64,000 nucleotides of DNA from Pyramidobacter sp. YE332. Its GTDB lineage: Bacteria > Synergistota > Synergistia > Synergistales > Dethiosulfovibrionaceae. Position 1 is the stretch's first letter, and every line of letters begins with the position of its first letter. The notes beneath the pieces were generated by a model that saw only the letters and a list, made by a program, of their open reading frames with translations, did not search any database and was not told the DNA's origin. Of this stretch, positions 26,075 through 34,162 are shown piece after piece. The position numbers and the translations under genes are program-made. The stretch lies in contig NZ_CP133038.1 in the NCBI RefSeq assembly GCF_033060595.1, positions 2,480,001 to 2,544,000 on the forward strand. The letters run 5' to 3'.

Positions 26075-26968
26075 GTGAGATCTCGTTCCGTCATTTATCT
26101 GGCGCTGGCAGCCGGCGTGTTCATGTTGTCCGCGTCGGGCGTTTTCGCCAAGGTCGCCCGCGCGCCGGCGGGCGTCATCGCCTTCTACCGGCTCTTTTTC
26201 GCCACGCTGGCGCTGCTGCCGTGGCTGTTGAGCCACAAAAACGACCGGCGCGAGCTGCGCTCGCTCTCTCCGATTCAATATGCGGAAGGCGCGCTGGCCG
26301 GTTTTTTCCTCGCCGTTCATTACGTGATGTGGTTCGAGTCGCTGCGCTACACGTCGGTCGCCAGCTCCACCGTGCTGGCGGCGCTGCAGCCGCTGTTTTC
26401 GGTGATCTGGGGGCGGCTGTTCCTCGGCGAAAGGCTGGGCGCCCGCGCGCTGACCGGCGGCGCGATCGCCATCGTCGGCTCGGCGGTCGTGGGCTGGAGC
26501 GATTTCAGCGTCAGCAGCCAGTCGCTGTGGGGCGACCTGCTGGCGCTCGTTTCCGGCGGCGTCATCAGTCTGTACTTCTTCTGCGGGCAGATCCTGCGCC
26601 GCCGCATGGGGGCTGTGCCCTATTCGGTGCTCAGCTACGGCAGCAGTTCGGCCGTGCTGGCGCTTTACGCGCTCTTCATGGGGCATCCGTTCACCGGCTA
26701 CGCGCCCGGCACGTGGGGCGCGTTCCTCGGTCTGGCGCTGATTTCGACGATCGGCGGGCAGATGGTGTTCAACGTGCTGCTCAAGTGGATCACGGCCACC
26801 ACCGTCACCATGGGGATCCTCGGCGAACCGGTGGGCACCTGCTTCCTCGCCTGGCTGTTCCTCGGCGAAACGCTCTCGGCGCGGCAGGCCGCAGGCATCG
26901 CCGTCATCCTCGCCGGGCTGGCGCTGTTCTTCGCCGCGCAGAGACAATCGCAGGCGGAGCGCGCGTGA
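26075..26968 (+). CDS. EamA/DMT family transporter
   Basis: Drug/metabolite transporter superfamily member, 297 residues with ten hydrophobic segments in two EamA repeats (about 8-140 and 150-290). The first repeat ends with the typical LQPLFSVIWGRLFLGERLGARALTGG, the second with GILGEPVGTCFLAWLFLGETLSARQAAG. Members export or import amino acids, nucleosides or other metabolites; substrate unknown. The start is GTG at 26075 after AAGGAGGAATCGCC. It stands 69 bp before an M20 peptidase gene, possibly co-transcribed. Confidence 0.9.
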   Translation: MRSRSVIYLALAAGVFMLSASGVFAKVARAPAGVIAFYRLFFATLALLPWLLSHKNDRRELRSLSPIQYAEGALAGFFLAVHYVMWFESLRYTSVASSTVLAALQPLFSVIWGRLFLGERLGARALTGGAIAIVGSAVVGWSDFSVSSQSLWGDLLALVSGGVISLYFFCGQILRRRMGAVPYSVLSYGSSSAVLALYALFMGHPFTGYAPGTWGAFLGLALISTIGGQMVFNVLLKWITATTVTMGILGEPVGTCFLAWLFLGETLSARQAAGIAVILAGLALFFAAQRQSQAERA

Positions 26969-27036
26969 GCTCCGCCGCGGTCTTTCGGGCCGGCGGCGAA
27001 GAAAAAAACGAGGCGTTTGTGCAAGGAGGTTTCTTC

Positions 27037-28179
27037 ATGAGAGCTCTGGAAAAGAAAATTTACGATTATCTCGAAGCGCACAGGGAAGACATCGTCGCCG
27101 ACCTCGCCGCGCTCGCCCGCGCCGAATCGCCGACCGGGGACAAGGCGGCCGCCGACGCGTGCGCGCGGCTGCTTGCCTCGCTCTACAAAGACCGCCTCGG
27201 CGTCGCGACGCAGTTCGTGCCGCAGACGGAAGTGGGCGACCATCTCGTCACCGAGATCGGCTCGGGCGACCGCACGCTGCTGATCGTCGGCCACTACGAC
27301 ACGGTCCACCCTTTGGGAACGGTGCCGGTGCGCCGCGAAGGCGACGTCCTCTACGGCCCCGGGGTGGTCGACATGAAGGGCGGCGACATCTCCGTGATCT
27401 GGGCGCTAAAAGCGCTTCAGGAGCTGGGCGTGAAGCTGGACAAGAAAGTTCTGGTCGTCAACAACTCCGACGAGGAAACGGGATCGTTCCATTCCCGTCC
27501 GCTGCTGCTGGAAAAGGCGAAAGAGGCTTACGCCTGCATCGTCGCCGAGCCGGCCGTGGCGAAAACCGGCCTGATCAAGGTCAGCCGCAAGGGCGGCGGC
27601 CAGATCCTCATCAAATGCTGGGGCAAGGCGGCCCACTCCGGCAACGATCCGCGGGGCGGCGTCAACGCCAATATCGAGCTGGCGCATCAGATCCTCTTCG
27701 CCGAGAGCCGGTCGGATTACGGCCCCGGCGGCAGCACGTTCAGCGCCAACGTGATCCGCGGCGGAACCGCGGACAACGTGGTCTGCGATTACGCCGAAGC
27801 GGTCGTGGACTGGCGCATGTGCGTGCCCGAGGAAGTCGAACGCGGCCGCGCCGTTTTCGCCGGGCGCGGGGCCGTGCTGCCCGGCGCGCGCGTGGAGTTC
27901 GAGATCAGACTGTCTCACCCGCCGCTGGCCGAGTGCGAGGGCAACCGAAAGCTCTTCGCGCTGCTTCAACAGGTCGGCACCGACCTCGACATGGAACTCG
28001 AGGCGTCGCCCATGGTGGGCGGCTGCTCGGACGGCAACGACATTTCCGCCGCCGGCGTGCCCACCATCGACGGCATGGGCGTGGTCGGCGACTTCATGCA
28101 CAACCCGCAGGAGCAGGTCTATCTCGACCAGCTCGTGCCCCGCGTGGCCATGATGGCGTCGTTCATCAGCCGCGTATGA
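27037..28179 (+). CDS. M20 family peptidase (carboxypeptidase G2-like)
   Basis: Zinc-dependent exopeptidase similar to the glutamate carboxypeptidase/CPG2 branch of M20. The 380 residues show the two-metal site: VGHYDTVHP (first His and Asp), the bridging Asp in VVDMKGGDIS, and NSDEETGS (catalytic Glu-Glu). The dimerisation lid includes KAAHSGNDPRGGVNA. A conserved late His sits in GDFMHNPQE. ATG at 27037 follows AAGGAGGTTTCTTC, a strong ribosome site. Probable role: release of C-terminal residues from peptides or conjugated amino acids in the cytoplasm. Confidence 0.9.
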   Translation: MRALEKKIYDYLEAHREDIVADLAALARAESPTGDKAAADACARLLASLYKDRLGVATQFVPQTEVGDHLVTEIGSGDRTLLIVGHYDTVHPLGTVPVRREGDVLYGPGVVDMKGGDISVIWALKALQELGVKLDKKVLVVNNSDEETGSFHSRPLLLEKAKEAYACIVAEPAVAKTGLIKVSRKGGGQILIKCWGKAAHSGNDPRGGVNANIELAHQILFAESRSDYGPGGSTFSANVIRGGTADNVVCDYAEAVVDWRMCVPEEVERGRAVFAGRGAVLPGARVEFEIRLSHPPLAECEGNRKLFALLQQVGTDLDMELEASPMVGGCSDGNDISAAGVPTIDGMGVVGDFMHNPQEQVYLDQLVPRVAMMASFISRV

Positions 28180-28256
28180 CACGGCGTCTCCGGCGAACAG
28201 CCCGGAGACGCCAAGAAAGGACCGCGATCGAAATCACGGCAAAGAAAGGTAAAAAG

Positions 28257-28802
28257 ATGAAATATTTTCGTAAAACAACGCTGAGAAACGGAAGCCTCTG
28301 CGTTCTGCGCAGCGCGGCCGCCGAAGATGCCGCCGCGTTGCTGGAGCAGCGCCGGTGCGCCGCGGTGGAAACAGACTTCATGTTGCGCTACTCCGACGAG
28401 ATCGCCGTCGACGTCGAAGCGCAGCGGCGTTCTATCGAAGCGTCGGAGGTCAGTCCCACGGAATTGCTGCTGATAGCCGAAGTCGACGGCGTGCTGACTG
28501 CCAGCGCCGGTTTTGCTCCGCCCGTTCCCTGCGAAAAATGCCGTCATCGCGCCAGCGCGGGATTGTGCGTGCTTCGCGCCTCTTGGGGGTGGGGAATCGG
28601 CTCCCTGCTCATGGAATCACTGCTCGAGTGTGCCCGCGCGGCCCAGTTCGAACAACTGGAACTGGACGTAGTAACGGGTAACGAGCGAGCCGTCGCGATG
28701 TACCAGCGCTTCGGCTTCGTTACGTATGGCGTGCGCGAGAAAGCTTTCCGTTTGCGTGGCGGCGGGTACCAGTCTTTGTATCTGATGGCTCTCGAGCTTT
28801 AA
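28257..28802 (+). CDS. GNAT family N-acetyltransferase
   Basis: 181-residue acetyltransferase of the GNAT fold. The acetyl-CoA site is the RASWGWGIGSLLMESLLECA stretch (about 104-123), a slightly altered form of the usual Q/RxxGxG/A. The C-terminal LDVVTGNERAVAMYQRFGF is the classic GNAT motif B. A HRASAGLCVL strand precedes the CoA loop. The ATG at 28257 follows AAAGAAAGG. The acceptor substrate is not predictable; ribosomal-protein and small-amine acetylation are common in this group. Confidence 0.85.
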   Translation: MKYFRKTTLRNGSLCVLRSAAAEDAAALLEQRRCAAVETDFMLRYSDEIAVDVEAQRRSIEASEVSPTELLLIAEVDGVLTASAGFAPPVPCEKCRHRASAGLCVLRASWGWGIGSLLMESLLECARAAQFEQLELDVVTGNERAVAMYQRFGFVTYGVREKAFRLRGGGYQSLYLMALEL

Positions 28803-28815
28803 CGGAGGCGCTGGA

Positions 28816-29946
28816 ATGACACTCGAGAGCGAGATCTTCCAGCGGCGGCGGCCCGACTTTTCCCGCTTCGAGGCCGCCGGCCTGAAGAAAGACGGGCGGG
28901 AGTGGCGTTGTTCGCGCGTCTTCATGGACGGGCAGTTCCGCGCCGACATCCGCGTCGACGCCAAAGGCGAGGTGCGCGGGCGCGTCTACGACCTCGACAC
29001 CGGCGACGAATACCTGGCCGTGCACATCCCCAGCCAGTCGGGAGCTTTCGTGGCCTCGGTGCGGCAGGCCTACGCGGACGTTTTGCGCGAGCTGGCGCAG
29101 CAGTGTTTCACCGCGCACGATTTCGTCGCCGACCAGTCAAACCGAGTCGCCGCGCTGATCCGCGAGCGCTTTGGCGATCCGCCCGAGTTCCCGTGGCAGA
29201 GCGATTCGTCCGCCGTGTTCCGCGAGCCGCGCACGCGCAAATGGTACGGCGTGATCATGCGCATCGGCCGCGACAAGCTCGAACCCGGGAAAGACGGCGA
29301 AGTCGACGTGCTCAACGTCAAGGCCGACGCCGCGGACGTGCCCGCGCTCCTGAAAGAACGGGGCGTTTTCCGCTGCTACCACATGAACAAAAAATACTGG
29401 GTCACCGTCGCGCTCGACGATTCGCTCGGCGACGGGCGCGTCATGGAACTGATCGAGGCCAGCCACGCTTTCGCGGCCCGCGGTTCGGGCAAAAGTTCCG
29501 CCGCGCTCAGCGACGGGGCCTGGCTCGTGCCCGCCAACTACAGATATTACGACGTGGAAAAGGGCTTCGCCGAAAATCCCGTGCACACGTGGAAGCAGAC
29601 CGCCCGCGTGCGCCCGGGCGACCTCGTCTACCTGTACATCGGTTCTCCCGTGTCGGCCATCTACTGCAAGTGCCGCGCCCTCGAGACCGACATCCCTTAC
29701 GACTACGACGACGGTGCCGTGCGCATGAGCAGGGTCATGCGCCTGGCCATGCTGCGCCGCTACGGCCGCGAACTGCTGCCGATGGCGCTGATGAAAAAAT
29801 TCGGCGTCCGCGCCGTGCGCAGCGCCCGCCGCATGCCCGAAGCGCTGCGGCGCGAGATCGACCGCCTCGAAGCGGAGGATCCTGAAGCGCCGTCCGCCGC
29901 GGGGAAAAAGCCGAAACGGCCGCCGAAGACGCGCCGAGCCAAATGA
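28816..29946 (+). CDS. MmcQ/YjbR-type protein fused to an EVE-like domain
   Basis: 376 residues. The first two thirds (about 1-225) resemble the MmcQ/YjbR (DUF419-like) fold. This part includes WYGVIMRI and the terminal HMNKKYWVTVALDD followed by MELIEASHAFA, which are typical of the family. The last third (about 234-320) looks like an EVE/PUA-like domain: WLVPANYRYYDVEKGF, TWKQTARVRPGDLVYLYIG and AIYCKCRA. EVE domains bind modified nucleic-acid bases; YjbR proteins have a DNA-binding-like fold. A Lys/Arg-rich tail (about 355-376) adds basic charge. A nucleic-acid-related role is inferred. Start ATG follows AACGGAGGCGC. Confidence 0.7.
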   Translation: MTLESEIFQRRRPDFSRFEAAGLKKDGREWRCSRVFMDGQFRADIRVDAKGEVRGRVYDLDTGDEYLAVHIPSQSGAFVASVRQAYADVLRELAQQCFTAHDFVADQSNRVAALIRERFGDPPEFPWQSDSSAVFREPRTRKWYGVIMRIGRDKLEPGKDGEVDVLNVKADAADVPALLKERGVFRCYHMNKKYWVTVALDDSLGDGRVMELIEASHAFAARGSGKSSAALSDGAWLVPANYRYYDVEKGFAENPVHTWKQTARVRPGDLVYLYIGSPVSAIYCKCRALETDIPYDYDDGAVRMSRVMRLAMLRRYGRELLPMALMKKFGVRAVRSARRMPEALRREIDRLEAEDPEAPSAAGKKPKRPPKTRRAK

Positions 29947-29993
29947 AAATCGCCGGAAACGGCTCCTTGGGAGATCCGTTTCCGGCGATTTTC
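29945..29993. terminator. Bidirectional terminator
   Basis: A perfect 18-bp stem (29945-29962 with 29976-29993) starts with GAAAA and ends in TTTTC. It separates the convergent EVE-like fusion gene and the HAD gene, overlapping the last bases of the former. Confidence 0.88.
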
Positions 29994-29998
29994 GTCTT

Positions 29999-30640
29999 TT
30001 AAAGCAGTCCTTCGCCTTTGAGCAGCGGGACGAATCCGCGAAGATCGGCGACGATCCGCCAAGCTCCGGCCCGGTTCAGCGTCTCGGCGGAATTGCTGGC
30101 GAGCACGGCGACGCTGCGCATGCCGGCGCGACGGGCGGCCTCCACGTCGATGGGCGTGTCGCCCACGTAAAGGGCCTCTGCGGGGGCGCAGCCCAGCAAC
30201 TCGGCTCCCCTGAGCAGCACGTCGGGCGCGGGTTTGGGGCGCGCCACCGCGTCGGCGCCGACCACGCAGTCCATCAGGTGTTCGAGATGCTTGACGCGGA
30301 TGACGCGGAGCGGCGCGATGCGGTTGGAAGCGCAGCCCACTTTGACGCCCAATGCGCGCAGTTCCGCGACGCATTCGACGGCGCCCGCCGCGGGCGTCAT
30401 CATCGCCGCTTCGTAAGGCGCGCATTCTTCGACGTAATATTCGCCGTATTCGGGGCGCTCGTCGCCGAGCAGCACCCGCCAGAAATCGCGCGAATTGTAG
30501 CCGATCACCTCCAGCAGACGCTCGCGCGTGCAGCGGGGACGGCCGAAATGATCGGCGATCTTGTTGACGTTCGCCAGCAGCGCGCCGCTGGTGTCGATCA
30601 GGGTCATGTCGAAATCGAAGAGCACCGCTCTGATGGTCAT
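29999..30640 (-). CDS. HAD family hydrolase (phosphoglycolate phosphatase-like)
   Basis: Haloacid-dehalogenase-fold phosphatase of 213 residues. Motif I is FDFDMTLIDT (nucleophile and acid/base Asp), motif II includes CASNRIAPL, motif III lysine lies in ARPKPAPD, and motif IV is YVGDTPIDVEAARRAG. A helical cap (about 20-85) places it in subfamily I, with phosphoglycolate phosphatase and beta-phosphoglucomutase relatives. The start ATG at 30640 follows AAAGGAGTTTTTT; an upstream in-frame codon at 30676 precedes the ribosome site. Substrate not assignable. Confidence 0.88.
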   Translation of the reverse strand: MTIRAVLFDFDMTLIDTSGALLANVNKIADHFGRPRCTRERLLEVIGYNSRDFWRVLLGDERPEYGEYYVEECAPYEAAMMTPAAGAVECVAELRALGVKVGCASNRIAPLRVIRVKHLEHLMDCVVGADAVARPKPAPDVLLRGAELLGCAPAEALYVGDTPIDVEAARRAGMRSVAVLASNSAETLNRAGAWRIVADLRGFVPLLKGEGLL

Positions 30641-30967
30641 GAAAAAACTCCTTTGCCTGCCCGATGTTGAACTCATATCCTACCACATTCCCGGCGCAAA
30701 ACCAATCGCGCCGCTCGGTGTGCGGAACGAATCCCCTTGCAGCCGGCCATTCGGCCGACGATTTTCGGATCGGATGTTCTACGCGGAACATTTTCCGCGG
30801 CGGACGGGATCGAACGGCGCATGGTTTAAGCGGCGCCGAACGCCCCCCGGGAACGACTTTCAACAAGGTCTTTCAATTGCCTGCGAGCATCAGTGCCAAA
30901 AGCGGCGCGACAGGATATAATGAGACCGTTGCATTGTGTTTGCCTTGCGACAGGGGGAGCGATCTTC
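30641..30967. other. Divergent intergenic region with a degenerate parS-like site
   Basis: A 327-bp spacer between the HAD gene and a divergent hypothetical gene. TGTTCTACGCGGAACA at 30775-30790 matches 14 of 16 bases of the perfect palindromes at 25847 and 54498. TATAAT at 30916-30921 is a possible -10 box for the rightward gene, though no good -35 matches it. No further gene is evident. Confidence 0.5.
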
Positions 30968-31459
30968 ATGATCTACGATGTGACCAGAGACCTGGCGGCC
31001 GGAGAAGACCTGCCTTACGAAAACGACTGCGTGATGATCTTCCGCACGGGGCACGGCGGCGTGACCGTGAAATTCGATTCGGGCGTTTCGCGCGCCGAGG
31101 GCGCCCGCATCCTCGCCCGTCTCGCGGCGGCGCTGGCACGAGACGGCAAGGCTGAAAAGCGGGAAACTGCCGAAAACGTGCCGGAACAGCAGGATTTCAA
31201 TTTCGGCGTCGTCGATCCCGACAGCGTCACCGAAGATTTGGTGCGCTGGCGCGACGGCTACGCGGCCTACAAGCTCGAAGGCGGCGGCTGGTGGTGGGTG
31301 AAATGGCGCGGCGACACGGGCGAACGTTGGGGGCTCAGCGGCCCGATGATGGGCTCGGTCGACGTGCGCAAGGGACCGTTCGACAGCTTTGACGACACGC
31401 TGGCCAATCTGACGCTGTTCCGTTCCGAGGGCGCCGCGTCGGAGCCCCTGCAGGGCTGA
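30968..31459 (+). CDS. Hypothetical protein (163 aa)
   Basis: I do not recognise this family. The 163 residues are hydrophilic with no signal peptide or membrane segment. The C-terminal half is aromatic-rich (GGGWWWVKWRGDTGERWG) and ends in a PFDSFDDTLANLTLF stretch; the N-terminal half has a strand-rich CVMIFRTGHGGVTVKFDSG followed by an Ala/Arg helix. The ATG at 30968 lies 7 nt after GGGGGAG; other in-frame starts upstream have no ribosome site. It lies 9 bp before a TauE-like gene and is likely co-transcribed with it. Confidence 0.6.
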   Translation: MIYDVTRDLAAGEDLPYENDCVMIFRTGHGGVTVKFDSGVSRAEGARILARLAAALARDGKAEKRETAENVPEQQDFNFGVVDPDSVTEDLVRWRDGYAAYKLEGGGWWWVKWRGDTGERWGLSGPMMGSVDVRKGPFDSFDDTLANLTLFRSEGAASEPLQG

Positions 31460-31468
31460 GCAACCGCA

Positions 31469-32185
31469 ATGGATGGGGCGCATCTTCTCGCGGCAGCGGG
31501 CATCGTCTTTTTCGGCGGCGCCGTGCAGGGCGTGGCCGGATTCGGCATGGGCATGATCAGCGTGCCGGTACTGCTGCGCTTTCTGCCGCCGGCAGCGGTG
31601 ACGCCGCTGTCGCTGATCGCGGCGACGTTCATGAACTCTTTTTTCCTCTGGAACCTGCGGCGCAGCATCCGCCTGCAGCTGATCCTGCCGATCCTGGCGG
31701 GCGCGGCGCTGGGCGTGATGCCGGGAATCTGGGCGCTGAAAACGGTACCGGAAGGGCCGTTCAAGACGACGGCGGGGCTTTTCATCGCGCTGGCGGGCGC
31801 GTTGCTGTGGCTGGGCTGGAAATGTCCCGTGGAAAAACGGCCGCTGCAGCTGGGCGTCGGCTTTGCCTGCGGCGTGCTGAACGGCGCTCTGGCGGTCTCG
31901 GGGCCGCCGATCGCGATCTTCCTCACTGCCGGCAGCGTCAGGAAAGACGTGTTCCGCGCCTCGATCTCGGCGTTCTTCCTGATGTTGAATCTGTTCACGC
32001 TGATCGGGCTGGCGCAACAGCGGCTGCTCGCCCCCTCGCTGCTGGAAGAGGCGCTGCTGCTCGTGCCGGCCGTGCTGGCCGGCGCGTTGACCGGGCTGAA
32101 ACTGGCACAGCGCGTGTCGGAAAAGCTCTTTCGCGTTTTCGTGATGACGATGATCGTCGTCTCGGGCCTGTCGCTGCTGCTGTGA
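31469..32185 (+). CDS. TauE/SafE-family membrane transporter
   Basis: 238-residue inner-membrane protein with about eight hydrophobic segments in two half-repeats. The repeat signatures GGAVQGVAGFGMGMISVPVLL (about 16-36) and CGVLNGALAVSGPPIAIFL (about 133-151) are diagnostic of the sulfite-exporter TauE/SafE (DUF81) family. These permeases move small sulfur-containing or organic anions; the actual substrate is unknown. No strong ribosome site is visible, and the gene starts 9 bp after the upstream stop, so translation may be coupled. Confidence 0.88.
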   Translation: MDGAHLLAAAGIVFFGGAVQGVAGFGMGMISVPVLLRFLPPAAVTPLSLIAATFMNSFFLWNLRRSIRLQLILPILAGAALGVMPGIWALKTVPEGPFKTTAGLFIALAGALLWLGWKCPVEKRPLQLGVGFACGVLNGALAVSGPPIAIFLTAGSVRKDVFRASISAFFLMLNLFTLIGLAQQRLLAPSLLEEALLLVPAVLAGALTGLKLAQRVSEKLFRVFVMTMIVVSGLSLLL

Positions 32186-32217
32186 CGGCGCCAATTTTTC
32201 AAAAAGGAGCGTTCTTC

Positions 32218-33297
32218 ATGAACGATATACTGCACCAAACGTACGCGCTCGGACAGAGCGTCTGGTACGATTCCATCAGCCGCGGGGCGATCCGCGGCGG
32301 CGAGCTGAAGAAGCTGTTGGAAGCCGGCGTGCGCGGCGTCACCACCAATCCCGCCATCTTCCAGAAGGCGCTGGCCGGTTCCGCCGATTACGACGCCGAC
32401 GTCAAAGCGCTGATCGCCGCCGGCAAAAGCGACGCGGAGATCTACGACGCGCTGACGCTGAGCGAGGTGCGCGAAGCCTGCGCGCTCTTCCGCCCGCTGT
32501 GGGACGAATCGCGCGGCGGCGACGGCTTCGTCAGCCTCGAGGTCAACCCGCTCATCGCCGACGACCGCGACACCACGGTGTCCGAAGCGCTGCGCCTGTG
32601 GAAGGCTCTGGACCGCCCCAACGCCATGATCAAGATCCCTGCCACGCCCGCGGGCGCCGCCGCGTTGGAAGACGTGATCGCCGCGGGGGCGAACGTCAAC
32701 GCCACGCTGATCTTCTCGCTGGAACAGTACACAGCCGTCGCCGAAGCGTATATCCGCGCGCTGGAGCGCCGCGCCGCTCAAGGGCTGCCGCTGGGGCAAG
32801 CTTCGGTCGCCTCGGTCTTCGTCAGCCGCATCGACACGGCGCTCGATCCCGTGCTGGCGGAAAAAGCTCCGGAACTGGCCGGGCGCATCGCCGTGGCCAA
32901 CGCCCGCGCCGTTTACGCCAAGTTCGCGGAACTGTTCTCGTCGCCGCGCTGGCAGGCGCTGGCCGCCCAGGGCGCGCGCGTGCAGCGCCCGCTCTGGGCC
33001 AGCACGGGCGTGAAGAACAAAGTCTATTCGCCCACGCTCTACGCCGATTCCCTGATCGGCAGGGACACGGTGAACACGCTGCCGCCGGCGGCCCTCGAAG
33101 CGTTCATGAAGCAGGGGACGCCCGGTGCCACCGTGCGCACTCCCGGCTTTGCCGACGAGCTGGCGGCGCTGCCGGCGCTCGGCGTCGATCTGGCCGCCGT
33201 CACTGAAAAGCTGCTGGCCGACGGGCTGGCTTCGTTCGCTCAGTCCTTCCGCGACATGATGGGCATCATCGCCGCCAAGCGCGCGGCGCTGGCCTAA
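32218..33297 (+). CDS. tal: Transaldolase
   Basis: Non-oxidative pentose phosphate pathway enzyme transferring dihydroxyacetone between sugar phosphates. The 359 residues belong to the longer transaldolase subtype. The family signature GVTTNPAIF is at 40-48, EVNPLIADD at about 108, the Schiff-base Lys139 in MIKIPAT, and VNATLIFSLEQY and ASVFVSRIDTALD follow. RPLWASTGVKN carries a phosphate-binding segment. ATG at 32218 follows AAAAAGGAG. It lies 32 bp after the TauE-like gene and 30 bp before a secreted-protein gene. Confidence 0.95.
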   Translation: MNDILHQTYALGQSVWYDSISRGAIRGGELKKLLEAGVRGVTTNPAIFQKALAGSADYDADVKALIAAGKSDAEIYDALTLSEVREACALFRPLWDESRGGDGFVSLEVNPLIADDRDTTVSEALRLWKALDRPNAMIKIPATPAGAAALEDVIAAGANVNATLIFSLEQYTAVAEAYIRALERRAAQGLPLGQASVASVFVSRIDTALDPVLAEKAPELAGRIAVANARAVYAKFAELFSSPRWQALAAQGARVQRPLWASTGVKNKVYSPTLYADSLIGRDTVNTLPPAALEAFMKQGTPGATVRTPGFADELAALPALGVDLAAVTEKLLADGLASFAQSFRDMMGIIAAKRAALA

Positions 33298-33327
33298 GCC
33301 ACGACTTCCCCGAAAGGAGCCGCTCCT

Positions 33328-34110
33328 TTGAAATATCTGAAATCATGCCTCGTCCTGCTGTTTCTTCTCGGCGCTTCGGCCGCCTGGGGCGCGCCCGACC
33401 GCGGCCAGGAACTGTTCGGCGTGTTCCTGCGCAACCTGGCGCCGGAAAAAGCCTATTTCCAGCTCAGCTCGGCGCCGCGCGAAAACGGTTACATCCCCTG
33501 GGGCTATTTGGAATGCGTCAACGCCGACGTGCGCGGCATGCGCATCCGTTCGCTGAGAATGGACTGCTTCGACGCCCAGGTGACGCCGCCGGCGCAGTGG
33601 GCGGGCATGGAGCATCCGCGCGTGGATTCCATGCTGGCCTGCCACGCCGAGGCGACCTTCACCGAGGACGACGTTAACGACTTTCTGCGCCGCCACGTTT
33701 TCGGCCACGAAAAAGAGTGGCAGAACGTCCGGGTGAAGATGAGCGCCGGCCGCATCAACGCCACGGCCTATTACCGCGCCGACCTGCGCCTGATGCGCCT
33801 CAAGATCCGGCTCGACCTTTCCTGCCGCATCGTTCCCCGCGGCACGGCGCTGTGGCTCGACGACATCCGCCTCAAGGTCAACAATCAGGAAGTTTCGGCG
33901 GGGACGGTCGAGCGGGCGCTGCAAAAGATCCAGCCCTTCATCGACATGAAAAAGTACAATCTGCCGCTGTACCTGAGCAAGGTCGAGTTCCGCGACGGTC
34001 AATGCTCGGTGCACAGCCGCATCCTCCCCAAGCCGCTGCCCGGCGGCCTGCGGTGGGACTACGCCGCTTCGCAGCCCGAAAAGAACGCGGCGGAAAAGCG
34101 GGCTTCTTGA
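33328..34110 (+). CDS. Exported LmeA/DUF2993-like protein
   Basis: 260 residues with a clear signal peptide (KYLKSCLVLLFLLGASAAWG, cleavage near AWG-AP). The rest resembles the DUF2993/LmeA lipid-binding fold: paired strands with VRGMRIRSLRMDCFDAQV, a FTEDDVNDFLRRHVF helix, and terminal LYLSKVEFRDGQCSVHSR. Relatives are periplasmic proteins thought to bind phospholipids. The start is TTG at 33328 after AAAGGAGCCGC. A UPF0182 membrane protein gene follows after 52 bp, so both may act on the cell envelope. The family call is moderate. Confidence 0.65.
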   Translation: MKYLKSCLVLLFLLGASAAWGAPDRGQELFGVFLRNLAPEKAYFQLSSAPRENGYIPWGYLECVNADVRGMRIRSLRMDCFDAQVTPPAQWAGMEHPRVDSMLACHAEATFTEDDVNDFLRRHVFGHEKEWQNVRVKMSAGRINATAYYRADLRLMRLKIRLDLSCRIVPRGTALWLDDIRLKVNNQEVSAGTVERALQKIQPFIDMKKYNLPLYLSKVEFRDGQCSVHSRILPKPLPGGLRWDYAASQPEKNAAEKRAS

Positions 34111-34162
34111 AACGGCGCGGCCGCGCGCCGCTGAAAAACATAGAGCAGGGAGGTCTAAACCC

